DNA of 64,000 bases from Sipunculus nudus (lineage: Eukaryota; Annelida; Sipuncula; Golfingiida; Sipunculidae), in assembly GCA_026874595.1 (NCBI GenBank), contig CM049311.1:34637176-34701175 (forward strand), given 5' to 3'. The notes below the pieces were generated by a model that was not told the origin of the DNA, did not search any database, and saw nothing but the letters and a program-made list of their open reading frames with translations. How positions within the stretch are numbered: the first letter of the stretch is position 1; each line of letters begins with the position of its first letter. Both the position numbers and the translations under genes were made by a program. Positions 31,331-43,614 of this stretch are shown here, piece by piece.

Positions 31331-31840
31331 TCTAGACCAATGTACAAAAAGCTCGGCATGTGGACCCATAAGCCCCTTCGCCTTGAACAAAGCAGACGAT
31401 CATGACTCACAGAGCGCATGATCGAAAAAGGAACACTTTATTTGGAGCTTTATGGCTCATTATAAAACTCCATGGCGCTTCTGCTAATTAAGGTGAGAAA
31501 AAGCACAGCAATACTATCAAAATATAAAGTTTCTACAAGAAATTTTCCTCGCCTGATAAAAATAAAAATAGATTTCCCTGAAAATCTATACTCCCTGGCT
31601 TTCATCTGGACCTGTCCACAAAAGCCCCCCATGCTGGCCCATGAGCCCTTTCGCCCCGAACATAGCAGACGATCATGACGCGGCGAGAAAGAAGCAATTT
31701 CTTTGGCGCTTTGAGGCACGTTATATAACTCCACATGTGTCGCTTCTGTTAATTAAGGTAAGATTAAGCCCAGTAATACCACCAAATTATATATTTTCTT
31801 TAAGAAATTTGCCCCACATAAAACAGCTGCTTACATATTT
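31331..31840 (+). repeat. Diverged tandem duplication, period 273 bp
   Basis: Two successive units share landmarks in the same order. GCAGACGATCATGAC occurs at about 31393 and 31666, CTTCTGCTAATTAAGGTGAG and CTTCTGTTAATTAAGGTAAG follow, then AAGAAATTT. Landmark positions (31395 and 31668) give the 273-bp period. The copies differ at many sites, so the duplication is old. Function unknown. Confidence 0.7.
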
Positions 31841-34226
31841 TGTAGTTAATGGGTAAGGTTTTATCCCATATCCAGCAGTCACAACATTTAATGTTTAAGC
31901 GGGGTTATAATCAAGGGTTCGCTTTTAATTGAACTTCAAGACAGTGTCATATTTGTTTAGCAACATAGCAACACATGCATGGCAATATGATATCCACATG
32001 TCAGTGATCGATTTTACTCGCTTTTACCTGAGCAAGGTTTAATGGGTCGTGGGGGGGGGACCCCTCTTCACGGTGTGGAATTTTTTTAAAATACATGCTA
32101 TAAATTAGCATTTCTATGGGTATTTTCCTTATGATATAAGCTCTTATCACAGAACATTATTGCTTGCTTTTACGTTGCTTAAGGGACACTGAGTGATAGT
32201 CATGAAACTGAACTTCCTTGCAAATACTTCCAACATCATTTTTTTTGGGGGGGGGGGGGGGATTGGGCGCTACGGCACTCGCGTGTCCTAATCTATTAAT
32301 AATAACCATTTGAAAGCATTTCAGCTTGGAGCATATTTATTATATTTTTTAACAGTTAATTGCAGAGTGCCATGCTAAGCTTATTGTATGCATTATTTTG
32401 ATATCAAAGACGTGACTAGTACTTGAAACAAAAATTATTAAACGCACAATAGATGTAAGCATGCGAAATAAAAGCAACGCTAGCACTTATTAGATCCTAA
32501 CATATTTCGAACTTTTTATAACAATAATGATTCAGTAACAAAACTAGATAGAATCTGCAGACATTCGCCTTTTTGCTGAATATGCCTTTTACTGCCATCT
32601 ATGGAGTGAACCACAATTTATTTTTTTTCCTAGGGTCAGTGGGGATGGTATTTTCCCTTAGTTGATTGATTGGTTGCTCTGTTAGCAGCTTTACGCAAAA
32701 ATGTATCAACAGATTTTTTTATTATTTTTTTTTTGGGGGGGGGATTGGTGTTAAATCAATTTATATTTTTTATACAGGGTGATTCCTTTGACCCAGGCCA
32801 GAGACTACAAATACACTGGTATGGGCCTGTGGGGACAGTTTGTTTTGCAGCTCTCAAGGTTAACCCCTTTTTACCTAAACGTAACATTATACACCGAACG
32901 ATTTGAATACGGCATCCTGGCGGGATTTACATGTGGACTATGACTGCACGCATCAAGTTACTTATTTTTTTACCGGGTGAATTTTTAAGGGGCCTATTTC
33001 GATATCTGCATTGCGTTTTTTTACTTAAGATAATCAATTGAAAGTTTTACTTAAAAAAAAAGTCCAGAAACCACCGATTCCACCACACACAGGCTTCTCG
33101 CTTTGTATTGCTTATATCCACTGCATGGTTTGTATCAAACATATTTTTTTTCTGTTTGTCAACATTTGCGGGTGTACCGCTTTTACTGACAACTTGTAGA
33201 TAAACAAACACATGGATCCGTCACAGAGGCGTTATAAGACCCATTTTTTTAACAGGAATTACCCAGAGTAAGAAAGAAGTAAGAAAGAAATCGCATAAAT
33301 TTGAGTACAAAGACGTTTTAGAGACGTAGTTTTGGGGTCACAGGTCTGAACAGACATACAGACAAAATTATACTTACACACAGATGGCAATACTGTCACC
33401 CTTCGGGGCGCGGAAAATAACGCATGCTTTCAGACAAGAAACTTGTGGCACTGTTTTTCGGTGTTAAGCGCTTACTGTTCTAGTTTCTCACATTTTTAGG
33501 TCGAAAAGGGAGAGGGGGAGGTTAAATCCGCTGCCGGGGCCACCCTGCAGACTGATGATGTTTAGGAGACAAAATCTGCATGTATGTTTTAATAAGCATG
33601 TCCCTGTCAGGTCAGCACCTGGGTTGAGTTGTGGTTTGACTACAGTTATACAGTTTTGATTCTGCATGAATGACCATAATATTTACACTTTCACTCAATA
33701 TTCCCGCATTTCCTGCCTGACTCAATTGTCCAGGGGTTGATCACGAAAGTATAGGTATAGGAACAAATGCATTTGCATTGGTATTAGAGCTAGCTACCAG
33801 CGATTCTGCATTTGCAGTGCACTGAAAACATATTAAATGAAAAGCAGTTTAAATATCGTGATTCATAAATTATTTTTTTAGACATTAAGTAATATAATAC
33901 TTTTAAAAAAGGAAAATCTAACATAACTTGATTTAAATTGATACATTTAATAGTAATCAACCTGCATTTCAGTTTGATATTCTTAAGCATGGATAACATG
34001 TGAAATATTTAAAGAATTTGTTCGGAAACAAACGAGTTACATTTGAACTAAAGTCTGCAAGAAACTCTTTTAAATCAGAAATGGGTTGAGTCAATGGTAA
34101 TTTCTGACAAGGTCGACCGGACACTTCAGACCTTGTAGGTCTATGTGAATACGTTTAGAACTACCAGGCCTCTATTATCTTTGTCAATAAATTTGTAAAC
34201 GAAAACCTAACCCTTTGCCTCGGCAG
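31841..34226. other. Intergenic, nothing recognised apart from simple repeats
   Basis: Holds a 15-base G tract at 32247-32261 and, at about 32660-32730, a fragment resembling the TTGGTTG...CAGCTTTACGCAAAAA repeat also present in the 46.9-47.6 kb element. No exon could be supported. Confidence 0.45.
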
Positions 34227-34359
34227 ACTAAACTTTGCACGGAAGTTCTGGACTGGCGCAAACTATTCTGGACAGACGTGGCGGTACCCTGTCCAAGAGG
34301 TTGCCATAGAGACGATTAACGCTTACCGACGGGACCAGTTTACTGTGTGTTTTAGTTAA
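34227..34359 (+). other. Weak exon candidate, unassigned
   Basis: After the acceptor-like CTTTGCCTCGGCAG a frame stays open for 43 codons (34228-34359, TAA) and includes FWTGANYSGQTWRYPVQE. I do not recognise it. A 43-codon run can arise by chance, and no matching neighbour exon was found. Confidence 0.2.
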
Positions 34360-35161
34360 GTAAACATATTCCACGTGCGTTTGTTGTAAGGATTTCACCC
34401 AGATCCAAGACTTTGCCCTGATTTGAGTGGCTGGTACACGTGACATCATGGACTGAATTTTATCAACAACTCAGATCTAGTAATGCATGTTGTTTTTATT
34501 CTCTGCTGAACATTTGGGACTGACAGAGGCGGAAATACTGTGCTTTTACTGAGATCTAGAATTTTTAGTCACAGGGGATTTCCCAGTGTGTGACGTCACT
34601 GCCGATTTGACAGTGTTCATAGATGTGCCCATAGTTTTTGAACAAATCACACAACCTCATTTTTTTAGTGGAAAAATAGATAGAAAATATGTTTTTCCTT
34701 CAGGAATTAGGCTCATTTTATGTAAAATCTATATTAATATTTTTTTCATAGGCAATTATGTTATATGATAATATAATGAGATTTGGAATACGTTTGCTTG
34801 ACCTGAATTTTGTCTCGGGATATTGCTTGTCTCACTATCATCATTACTTAGGTCTGGCATGGAATTAAGAATCATATCAATATAAGTTAAAAATGTGATA
34901 AACTAATTGCGCATGAGCTCGATCTCTGGTTAAAGATATAGAACCCAAAGTTTTCAGCCAACTGTTTTACTTTCATTTCTTTACTCCTCAAGTGACAGCT
35001 GTTTTGCAGATCAATTATAGCTAGTTAAATTCATGAAATTATTTATAAAGATAAGTTTATGGACCATTGTTTTAGAAAAATATATATATATATTACTTAT
35101 CCAGTGTCCCTACTATTCCGGATAGAACATTAATCCTTACTATAATAATTTTGGAATTCAG

Positions 35162-35272
35162 GATACAGGAGCCGGATGCAGTGGATCTCTCTCCACCAGA
35201 TGTCGCCACATACTGTGGTCCCAACATTGAAACACGATTGAAACGACCGGGAAATGTACCACAGATAAGAAG
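35162..35272 (+). other. Weak exon candidate, unassigned
   Basis: Bounded by acceptor TTGGAATTCAG and donor GTAATA, 111 bp, one frame open throughout (contains DLSPPDVATYCGPNIE). Its phase does not join the candidate at 34.2 kb. No family resemblance is recognised. Confidence 0.25.
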
Positions 35273-35553
35273 GTAATAACGCCAGTTTAAAATAAATTTC
35301 AGTGTTTCATTATAAAGTTTAGCATTTTTTTATCTTATAGAGAACAATTTTTACAAAGATTTATTATTGTCTTGGCGATTGTGCGATTGGCACAGCCGGC
35401 ATGTAAGTGTACTTTTCTAAATGCTAGCTAGATAGCCCCCCCCCCCCCCCCCCTACATATTTACGACAAGATCTTATTCGGCTTTTCTTTAAAAAAAAAA
35501 AGCTTTGTAAGACGTACCTTTAACGACACAACAAAATAAAATGAACTACTCTT

Positions 35554-35570
35554 CCAACAGGTGGCGCTGG
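35554..35570 (+). promoter_or_regulatory. CTCF-like core motif
   Basis: CCAACAGGTGGCGCTGG matches the bilaterian CTCF core (CCASYAGRKGGCRS) at 13 of 14 positions. No binding evidence. Confidence 0.3.
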
Positions 35571-36132
35571 GGGATGCCATTTAAACCGGTTGACCGGGTT
35601 GCACGCACAAGCTTTATCCAACAATATGTTCATATATTGAATTTTCACGTAGTGCTGTAAGATGTGGCAGTTGCAAATTCATAAAGATTTATTCAGTGGC
35701 TAAGTTTAACACACACACACACACACACACCATCACACACATCCCCCTCCCCCCCCCACACACACACACTAAACTGGACGCCTGTGACCAAGGGGCGATA
35801 AATAAGAATGTGCTTAATTTCTAAAATGTACATTGAATAAGTTTCACAGGTTTCCTACACTTTCGCCAGATCAGATTTTCATAACATTTCAATTATTATT
35901 TTCCAAAAACGTTGATGTTAAATAACTTAAATTGTTCAAACAGTCAATTAATAGCATTAATGCGAAGTTAAATATATTAAAAGAACATTTCTACAGCAAT
36001 TTTTTTTTCAAGAACCAACCAGTTTACTTTCAAGCATTGGTTAAGATCCAGAGTTCCTAGATTTGTAGGAAGGTTCTCTTAAGATAACCACGTTTTCCAG
36101 TTTACGAGTACGGGGGAACCTGGGTGTTATAT

Positions 36133-36147
36133 CAGTGGCGGATCCAG
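36133..36147 (+). mobile_element. End of a CAGTGGCGGATCCAG-type hAT-like element
   Basis: CAGTGGCGGATCCAG followed by GGGGGCGCC is the terminal motif shared with the sequence at 44094-44108 (inverse). The other end of this copy was not located. Confidence 0.45.
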
Positions 36148-36237
36148 AAATTCGTGAACAGGGGGCGCCAATATTGAATTGGCGCTTGATGGGTATTATA
36201 AAAACTGAGTTCTTAATTATTTGGTTTGGTAAATTTA

Positions 36238-36271
<34 letters not shown>

Positions 36272-36504
36272 ATTATCGTGTAATATATTTCACCTTATGG
36301 ATTAATATAATAAAATCTATAGCCATGTTTTTAAAAGTTAATTGTATTTACATGGGGAGGGTGTATGGTGTCACCCAATTTTTTTAAATATGCAATTAAG
36401 AGGACATTTTGAGGAACTTTTAACAAACGAATATGAGGATTTTCTGTTCCTCAACTAGCCCTGCCTGGGCTTTAGTATTTGCGTTTACTAATAAAATACT
36501 TAAA

Positions 36505-36775
36505 ACTAGACATTTCTTGGCACCGCAGGTGCCATAGTATCCCCAGACAATTAATCCCCCCCCCCCCTTTAAGAATAGCCCCCCCCCCCCCCCCCCATCT
36601 TCAGCAACAATTAATATCAGACCACACTCATAGAAAAGGTCACTCTCATAGAAAAGGCCAGGACCCCATTTTCAATATACATCATCCCCTAACCCATGTC
36701 TATGTATATGCATAATATGAAAGAAATTTGTCCATTAGTTTTTGACTTATAATGCTCTCAGTACTGTTGAAACTG
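36505..36775 (-). repeat. Modular interspersed repeat, copy B (partial)
   Basis: Carries the outer end (CTAGACATTTCTTGGCACCG, then ATAGTATCCCCAGACAAT) as the inverse of copy A's right end. It is followed by two C tracts (36556-36567 and 36579-36596) and then the CCCATGTCTATGTATATG module. It gives an empty-site comparison for the insertion in copy C. Confidence 0.75.
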
Positions 36776-36799
36776 CTGTGTATTGCTTCGAAAGATACC

Positions 36800-37033
36800 C
36801 CACCTTTAAGTCAGTGCGCATGCGCATAAGCTGGTTACCGCGAGCACCCGGTAAAAGTAAAACGATGCGTGTTGCCTGACATACCCTTCATTACGGACGT
36901 TAAATACAGGCTTCTCTCTGACAACATAACAACAACAAGGCAAACTAGTTTTTATTAAGGGAACAAGAACCCATTTTCTGTTATTTGCGTGTACTAGTCA
37001 TTTTGTGGATTCACATCTGGCAAGAAGCGGCAT
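36800..37033 (+). promoter_or_regulatory. Putative promoter with a perfect NRF1 palindrome
   Basis: TGCGCATGCGCA at 36815-36826 is the full NRF1 palindrome, a motif typical of core promoters. The DNA from 36810 to 37100 is less AT-rich than its surroundings and leads to a candidate start codon at 37034. Confidence 0.4.
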
Positions 37034-37109
37034 CATGGTTTTGACTCACAGCCGTGATCAGGCCGAGGATCGTCTGGTCAGCGTCTGCAATCGTGTAGCT
37101 ACCGTGAAA
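37034..37109 (+). CDS. Candidate first coding exon, unassigned
   Basis: An ATG at 37034 opens 25 codons, ending in a good donor (GTGAGT at 37110) in phase 0. The peptide includes THSRDQAEDRLVSVCNRVA, which is charged and likely helical. I do not recognise the protein, and no continuing exon was identified downstream, so it could also be the leader of a noncoding transcript. Confidence 0.3.
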
Positions 37110-38342
37110 GTGAGTAATATAGCAATAAAATGCTAGGATTAAAACTACTAGCACGGTATACGTGTGGAAATAACGTTATCTAATCTGATTTAACTAACGT
37201 TAGAAATATGAAATCTAGCGGACGTTAGAAGCGGCAGCTGGGCGATAATACGTGGACTTTTGATTGTTTATTATTATATTTTTCATATGTAGAGTTTGCA
37301 AAGTACAATCAGGTTTATTGCAGATACCAAATATCTGCAAATGTGTCGAATAATAGAATAAATATTAATCACTCTTAATTTGCACGTACTGTTGACCATT
37401 TTATCCCAATTGTTGCCAGTTTTGGATAAAGTTTTTAGAACAGGACGTGCCTTATAGAAAGGTTGAAGAATGAAGTATAACTATAAACAAAGCCAAACCC
37501 GCCCAAGTTTGGATATTTCAGATTGTTAAAATTGCTCCAGGATCAATTTTTCGTTTGTATTATATCATATTTTTCTAATATTTTTGCATAGTTTAACCTG
37601 ATTGCATAATTTTTAGAACAAATATATTTTAATGCAATAAATTGTTTAATGACTAAATCATGTTTATAACATACAAATGATATATCATTTTCATCATGAA
37701 TCTCTAATTCTACTTATATAAATATATTTGTGTGTGCTTACCATGAACCACTTGTGCAAGTTGTGGTGGAAATATATAAACATATATAATTGTATTTATG
37801 TATATTTATATATATAATTATATATCAAATATTTTTTTAGTTTAAATATGCTTTTTAAATTTTAAAGAAAATATCTTAATATATATTTGTACTTTTATCT
37901 TTTTTATTTTTACTGTAGTCTCTGTCATGCATGAAATTAACATTTTCATATACTGCTAACTGAAATAGAAAGTATCAAATCACTGTAAATTTTCAGTTTG
38001 TCACACTAAACGTTACTTATGATTGTGGCTCCATTCAAGTTCTTAGGTGCAAATTATACCAGGAATATTCTATTGAATTGTTCTGCAAGAGTATTATGGT
38101 TCTTCTTAACATAGAAAGCTTATAATGTTGGCAAAATATATGTGTACAGTTGTGATTTACATGCATTTTGCAGATCCAAAGGATGGCATATGAACATATA
38201 CAAAGCATATATTTGGACTAATCTTGTCATCTTGAGAGCAGCATGTTGCAAAGAGAGTGATGAAAGAATTGATCTGTATACAGACAGGTAATTTTTCATA
38301 GCACAGGAAGGAATCATAATGAGGGGTGAGGTATATATATAT

Positions 38343-38438
<96 letters not shown>

Positions 38439-40489
38439 TGACAATGTAATGTTAGACGTTAATAAAAATTACCGGTAATAAGCCAAAGCTAAGGCTGCTC
38501 GTTCAGTTCCATCTTATAAATTGTGGTTAATATTTATAATCTGCTTTCAGATGGTAGTAATTTGAGGCTGTGCAGAATTTACAAGGAATAACTTCTGAAT
38601 TCAGTGCCTGAACAACTCTAAAATGTCTTAATGTCTTGCTAGATGCCATTTCTTTATTTTTTACATTCCTAAATGTAAATATTTAAACATAAATGCCAAA
38701 CCTTGTGTAAGCATGAGCAATTTAAATAGTTTAAGAGGTTTTTTTTATTGATTTTAAACCAAAAAGGGTATGGTTTTCAGGCATTGTACGGGTCAATTTT
38801 AACCCCCCCCCCCCCTTTTTTCGAAACAAACAAAAAGGTTATAAAAATAAGAGAAACATTCTCAGAAATCAGTGCAGAATATGAGACTTTTTCTAAGTAG
38901 ATCCGTACAGTAAAGAGTATGGATGACTTGCATATGATACCCCATTTGCTAACTAATCTACTAATATAATGGTAACTAATATACAGCAGATATTACATGC
39001 CTTTCACTGTCATGATTCAACATACTTTCATAACTTTTTAATATAATTTTATAAAGTCAATGTTCCTGTCATATATATAGAATCATTTTAATTTAAAAAA
39101 ATGACAAAATATTTACCAGATTTGTAATATGAAAATATGCCAGTACAAAGGGTCTGGAAAGTACTTTAAAATGTATTTTTGATAAATAAATGTTGCAAAG
39201 GAAACCTTTCATTTTATTATAGAACAATGTTTAAAAAAAAAGAAGCATTTTTAATTAAATTAATGTCCTTTTAAATAATATAAGAGAATTCAAATATAAT
39301 TAAACCCATCTGTAAGCATAACTTTATAATATTTAGCCAAATCATGGATAAATGAAGGTGCAATTTAGAATTGTGAATTCTAAATCAAGTGTTATTTTCA
39401 GGTATTATTTTTTTGTAGATTAAAGGTATATTTTATAAAAAAAAAGTAATGCATCTATGTGCATAATGTGACATTACCTGACCAAATTAGCTATAAATGT
39501 TGGTGCAATTTAGAATTATGAATCAACTTGAATATTTAGACTTATATGTTATACTGTAAATGGTGTTGTAAAAATTTACAAACATGAAAAAAATTAATAA
39601 AATAAAAAAATGAGGACCTAATGCAAACATTTGTTCATTATTTTTCTGCCTCAGTAAAATAGGAATAAAAGTGATTTGCTTTGTTTTTTTTCCATCTCTC
39701 TGCCTGATTTTAAATATTAAATTATTATGAATGAAATTTTTTCCTGTATGCACTGTTGAATTAAATTTCATATCCTGTATGTATGTGCAAGGGTGTTCCC
39801 ATTCCCCCTACCCCTGGGATTTTTTCCTTGCACCTGAGCACTGGGGACAATAGTTTTATTGCAACTGTATAAAATTTATTAAATTAAGAAAATATATACA
39901 GAATTGCAGATGATTTAACCCACCATCATGTCCTTCCACCTGTGGAGTGGGAACTTTATGGAATCTGTATACATTTTATAAAATAGAAATCAAATTTGGT
40001 TTAATAAAAAAAAAAGGATCTAATTGGACAAATGTGTAAACTGCTGAACTGTCAACAGCTTATCAAAAAGCCAACAAATGATCATAAGAATATTATAGAT
40101 TTTATATTAAAAACTGCTTACATGCTTTAGTTTCAACATAAGGAAACATGGTCATGTCACAAAATATTATTTGCAACAATTTCTTGCTCATCAATATAAA
40201 CCAATCATATAAAACAAACAATGGCTTATATTACCTCTTCTTCTTACACTTTATCTCCATTTGATTTTATTTTAGATTTTTACCTTCAAGATCAAATTCA
40301 GCTGAGCACAGTCACCCATATGTCCCTTGTTTTTCATGTGTATTTTGTCAAATAGAACATGTGAATTACATACCTGCCTATTATATCTTATGGCTGCCAG
40401 TCAGAGATTTTCGTTTACTAACCTTGACACTCATGTGCATCTGTGCTCTCAAATTCAGAACCCTGTTAAATTCAATACAGCAGCCAGGC
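37110..40489. other. AT-rich stretch without supported exons
   Basis: Very AT-rich DNA with a long (AT)n microsatellite at about 38331-38438, a C tract near 38803, and a single MITE-like end GGTATGGTTTTCAGGCA near 38769. Nothing else recognised. Confidence 0.5.
38331..38438. repeat. (AT)n microsatellite, about 108 bp
   Basis: Nearly uninterrupted AT dinucleotides with one TTG interruption near the left end. Confidence 0.95.
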
Positions 40490-41706
40490 AATGATGGGGT
40501 ATTAAATGGCACGAAAACAAGTAAAAGAATAACAGGTGGCGCTATCAGTTTCCAGTACATGACAACACTATCCAAGATCTTCGGTCAAGTTGATTTTTGG
40601 ACCAATCAATGCATCCCTTACTGAGATATTAATGATTGTGTGTGATTTTAACCATATATGGCAATATTCAAGGTCAAGGCCACTCTCAAAGGAAAGGTCA
40701 TGACCCCAATATAAATATGAATCATCCCATAACCTTGTTATGGGTTCATAACTGAAATGAGATTTCAGTTATGGGGATCCTCTTATGGAAAAGCGTAGCA
40801 GGGGTATATTGGGATATTTGCAAAATAAACAGAGAAAATGGAGGCAATTTAGCAAATTTCTTACCAATAATGGCTAATAAACTGTTCTGGAGTAAAAATA
40901 AATTATGTAGAAGTGCCCTCATAAGGAAATTGTTAAGATTTCAACTCCTGTGGGTTTTTTTTTAGCCTGCCATGCGGTCATGTTTATCTTTTGTCACATG
41001 ACCCTGTCCTTGACCTTATTGATATGAGAAAAGTTGTCCTCTGATTATTGTTCCAAATAAATTATAGTAAATATTATTTCCATAACTTCTATAGGCAAAT
41101 TTGTTAAAACATTTAATGATATAGCCATAAACTTATAAAGGACTTATTGAAGCCATATATTATCATTTACTCATAAGTATTATTCATGAAATAAGATTTT
41201 TTAAATAGATTTATTAGCAATAAATTACTCTGGTACACCAGAGGTCAGGTCACAGGTCAGGTCATGGGTGACCAGAGTTCATGCCTCAGCAACATGGCTG
41301 TGTCAGTGATGGTCTTCTGCTCTTCTCTTCATGATAAAATGCTGTTATATCATATATAACATAAACAGGAGACTCCACATGTATGGAAACTGATATATAA
41401 AGGATATATAGGTAGAGTGAACATAGTTTAAGCTGCATCTTATTCTTAATTACTCTTTTATTCTTTCCTTCTGATACATCAGAAGGACCGCTACGATATT
41501 TCGTAAGAACATTCTCAAGGCTGAGTATGGAGCCCGGGTCACCTGGTGTGTAATTCTCAGCCTTGCACCAAGGCAACCCATAACCCATGTCTATGTATAT
41601 GGATAATATGAAAGAAATCTGTCCATTAGTTTTTGACTTTTAATGCTCACAGTACTGTTAAGTGGCAATGATTGGGGTATTAAACGGAACGAAAACAAGT
41701 AAAGGT
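40490..41706 (-). repeat. Modular interspersed repeat, copy C (interrupted)
   Basis: Inverse orientation to copy A. The left part (40490-40734) carries ACGAAAACAAGTAAAAG, then AGGTGGCGC and TTCAAGGTCAAGG. The right part (41577-41706) carries CATGTCTATGTATATGG and ACGAAAACAAGTAAAG. The two halves are split by the 842-bp insertion listed next; copies A and B show the uninterrupted order. Confidence 0.8.
40735..41576 (-). mobile_element. Unclassified 842-bp element with 9-bp target duplication and hairpin ends
   Basis: Inserted in copy C of the modular repeat. The exact 9-mer CCCATAACC flanks it at 40726-40734 and 41577-41585, and copies A and B show the single-copy empty site. Read inversely it starts TTGCCTTGGTGCAAGGC (a GCCTTG/CAAGGC hairpin) and ends in a perfect 12-bp hairpin (CATAACTGAAAT-CTC-ATTTCAGTTATG) followed by AACCCATAACAA. 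Beyond TTG...CAA there is no real terminal inverted repeat. No transposase frame is present, so it is nonautonomous. A 9-bp duplication fits Mutator/Rehavkus-like elements, but the hairpin ends are not typical of them. Confidence 0.85.
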
Positions 41707-42164
41707 TACACTGACGTAGCGGCGTGCCTGGAGATTCTGTGTAGGGTTTGACAGGACAGAGCCGAATGCAATACCGCACTTCAAGACTCTCGTAAATATT
41801 GCAGAATGCAACAGGGCAGTTACCCATGATGGTATCTGGTAACGAATCTTTTTAGCTATTTTATGACACCTGTTTTGTAAATTTAGAGCGACTATAAGCG
41901 CAACAGTGACACGGCCAGTAAATGGTGTTAAAATTCTATGAATTGTTCAGCGCAGTGCTGCCATCTGGAGCTCCCAATGAAAACAAGTTAATAATGCGAA
42001 AACCAATCACACATGATATGTATTTCTGGGTTGAATTAAATAGTGTATTGTCCTAGGAGCTAGGAAAATATCATAATTGTGCCGGAAACAGGGTAGATAT
42101 ATTTTTTAATGGACAGAGTGTTTAACATCACAAAGTGGGCTGCAGAATAGGTGGGTCTAGCCTA
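41707..42164. other. Spacer between repeat copies, nothing recognised
   Basis: Moderate GC content, no supported gene or motif. Confidence 0.4.
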
Positions 42165-42515
42165 AAGAATAATAGGTGGCGCCACCAGTTTCTGGAACAT
42201 GACAACCCTATCCATGATCTTCAATCAACTTGATTTTGGGATCAATCCTTCCAAGATTTCTTGAGATATTTAAGAATTTGTGTGATTTTCCCCCAAACTG
42301 GACCTATTCAAGGTCAAGGACACTCTCCTACTCAAGGTCATGACCTCATTTTGAATAGGCGTCGTCCTCTCACCCATATCTATACATATACAAAGTTTGG
42401 TAAAGATCCGTGAAATATTTTTTGAGTTATCGCGCCAACAAGATTTATATGCGGCTGTGACAGCGGGACCGGTATAAAAACATAGTATCCCCCGACTTTG
42501 TCTGGGGATAAAATA
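42165..42515 (-). repeat. Modular interspersed repeat, copy D
   Basis: Collinear with copy A (8300-8640) but inverted: GGTGGCGCCACCAG, GTCAAGGACACTCTCCTAC, GTTATCGCGCCAACAAG and the outer end CCCCCGACTTTGTCTGGGG can all be followed. It is the most similar pair in the window. It contains TCAAGGTCA at 42308-42316 and 42332-42340. Confidence 0.85.
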
Positions 42516-42589
42516 AAACGTGATTTCATATACCGATAGACTTAACTCAGTGCCAGCTCTTATCACTAAAGCCCTGTGAAGTCCGCATG

Positions 42590-43360
42590 GAGAATCCCTG
42601 ATATTTGCATATTAAGGCGTCACAAGGCTCTTTGAGGACCTGACGATTCCCCCGTATTTGCATATCAGGCCGTCAAGCCTCATGTGAGTGGCATCGTTGC
42701 TATGGGAACGCCAACAGCGGTCCCACAGCTCGACCCGCTTGGTAACATTCGCATTGAAATCATGTATTCAGGTAGTGCACACAGCTGGCAGCATTTGTGT
42801 GAACCCGTGTATTAACTGTCAAACTGCGACTCGCGAATCGTGATCGTTTCAGTCAGCCGGTACATTTTGCCTGCGCTCGTCGTGTGCACCTGATTATCTC
42901 GCGCTGATTGGCTGAGCCAAAGTTTGTTAGACCTATTGTCAAGAGTGGTGGTCCGGTAAACGTTAACACTGAGGCTGAGGGCCGAACTCAACATAAGCGA
43001 CGGCCGAAAAATATTAAGACAAATTAAAAGGGAATATTAATTAGTAGCCAATTGGAAGCCCGGAATAGGCGATGACTGATTGAACAATGTTGGTTTTGAA
43101 AAAGATTCTGGGAAAGACCACTGCTGACGTCACTGGAAAAGACCTTAGTTCAGCGAGGCGGTGATGTGTGGCGCTGACCGTCCGGGAACCGGCCAAGATT
43201 ACCAGTCCATGAAATAAGAGGGTCAGATAGTGGAAAATTAGTCATATGAGTTGCCGCAAGATGGCGGTACCGATACTAAGTGTGATACAACGCGGGAACG
43301 TTTGATCTCTCTGTCTGAAGCAACAATTAAGTCATCACTATTTCATGGACTGGACCAGTC
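42590..43360. promoter_or_regulatory. GC-richer promoter-like segment with paired octamers and a YY1 site
   Basis: ATTTGCAT occurs at 42603-42610 and 42656-42663 within two related units about 53 bp apart. A YY1-type CAAGATGGCGG lies at 43257-43267. An inverted repeat CCAGTCCATGAAATA (43202-43216 and 43339-43353) brackets the YY1 site. No gene could be attached to it, and the inverted repeat could equally be a small MITE. Confidence 0.35.
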
Positions 43361-43614
43361 TATTCCTCAACTACTTTTCTCTGACATTTTTTTTTTGCAT
43401 TATGTATTTAAACTTTAGGGGGTTTTGGAACGTGTGACCGGCTTTAATATTTATATTTATGCAAAATTAGGGTACAGACATACAATAGATCGTAACATGT
43501 GGATGTCAATGGTGAAATACGCATCTACGTCTGTAACTAGCAAAATGTCAACTTTTAAATGTAGTTCTCATTGTAAGATAATTGATTTAAAGCTTATGGC
43601 AATCTTTGCATTTT

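Noticed and set aside
40735-41576. Helitron, because of the 3' hairpin
   Set aside because: Helitrons do not make target duplications and end in CTRR; this element has exact 9-bp duplications and ends in CAA.
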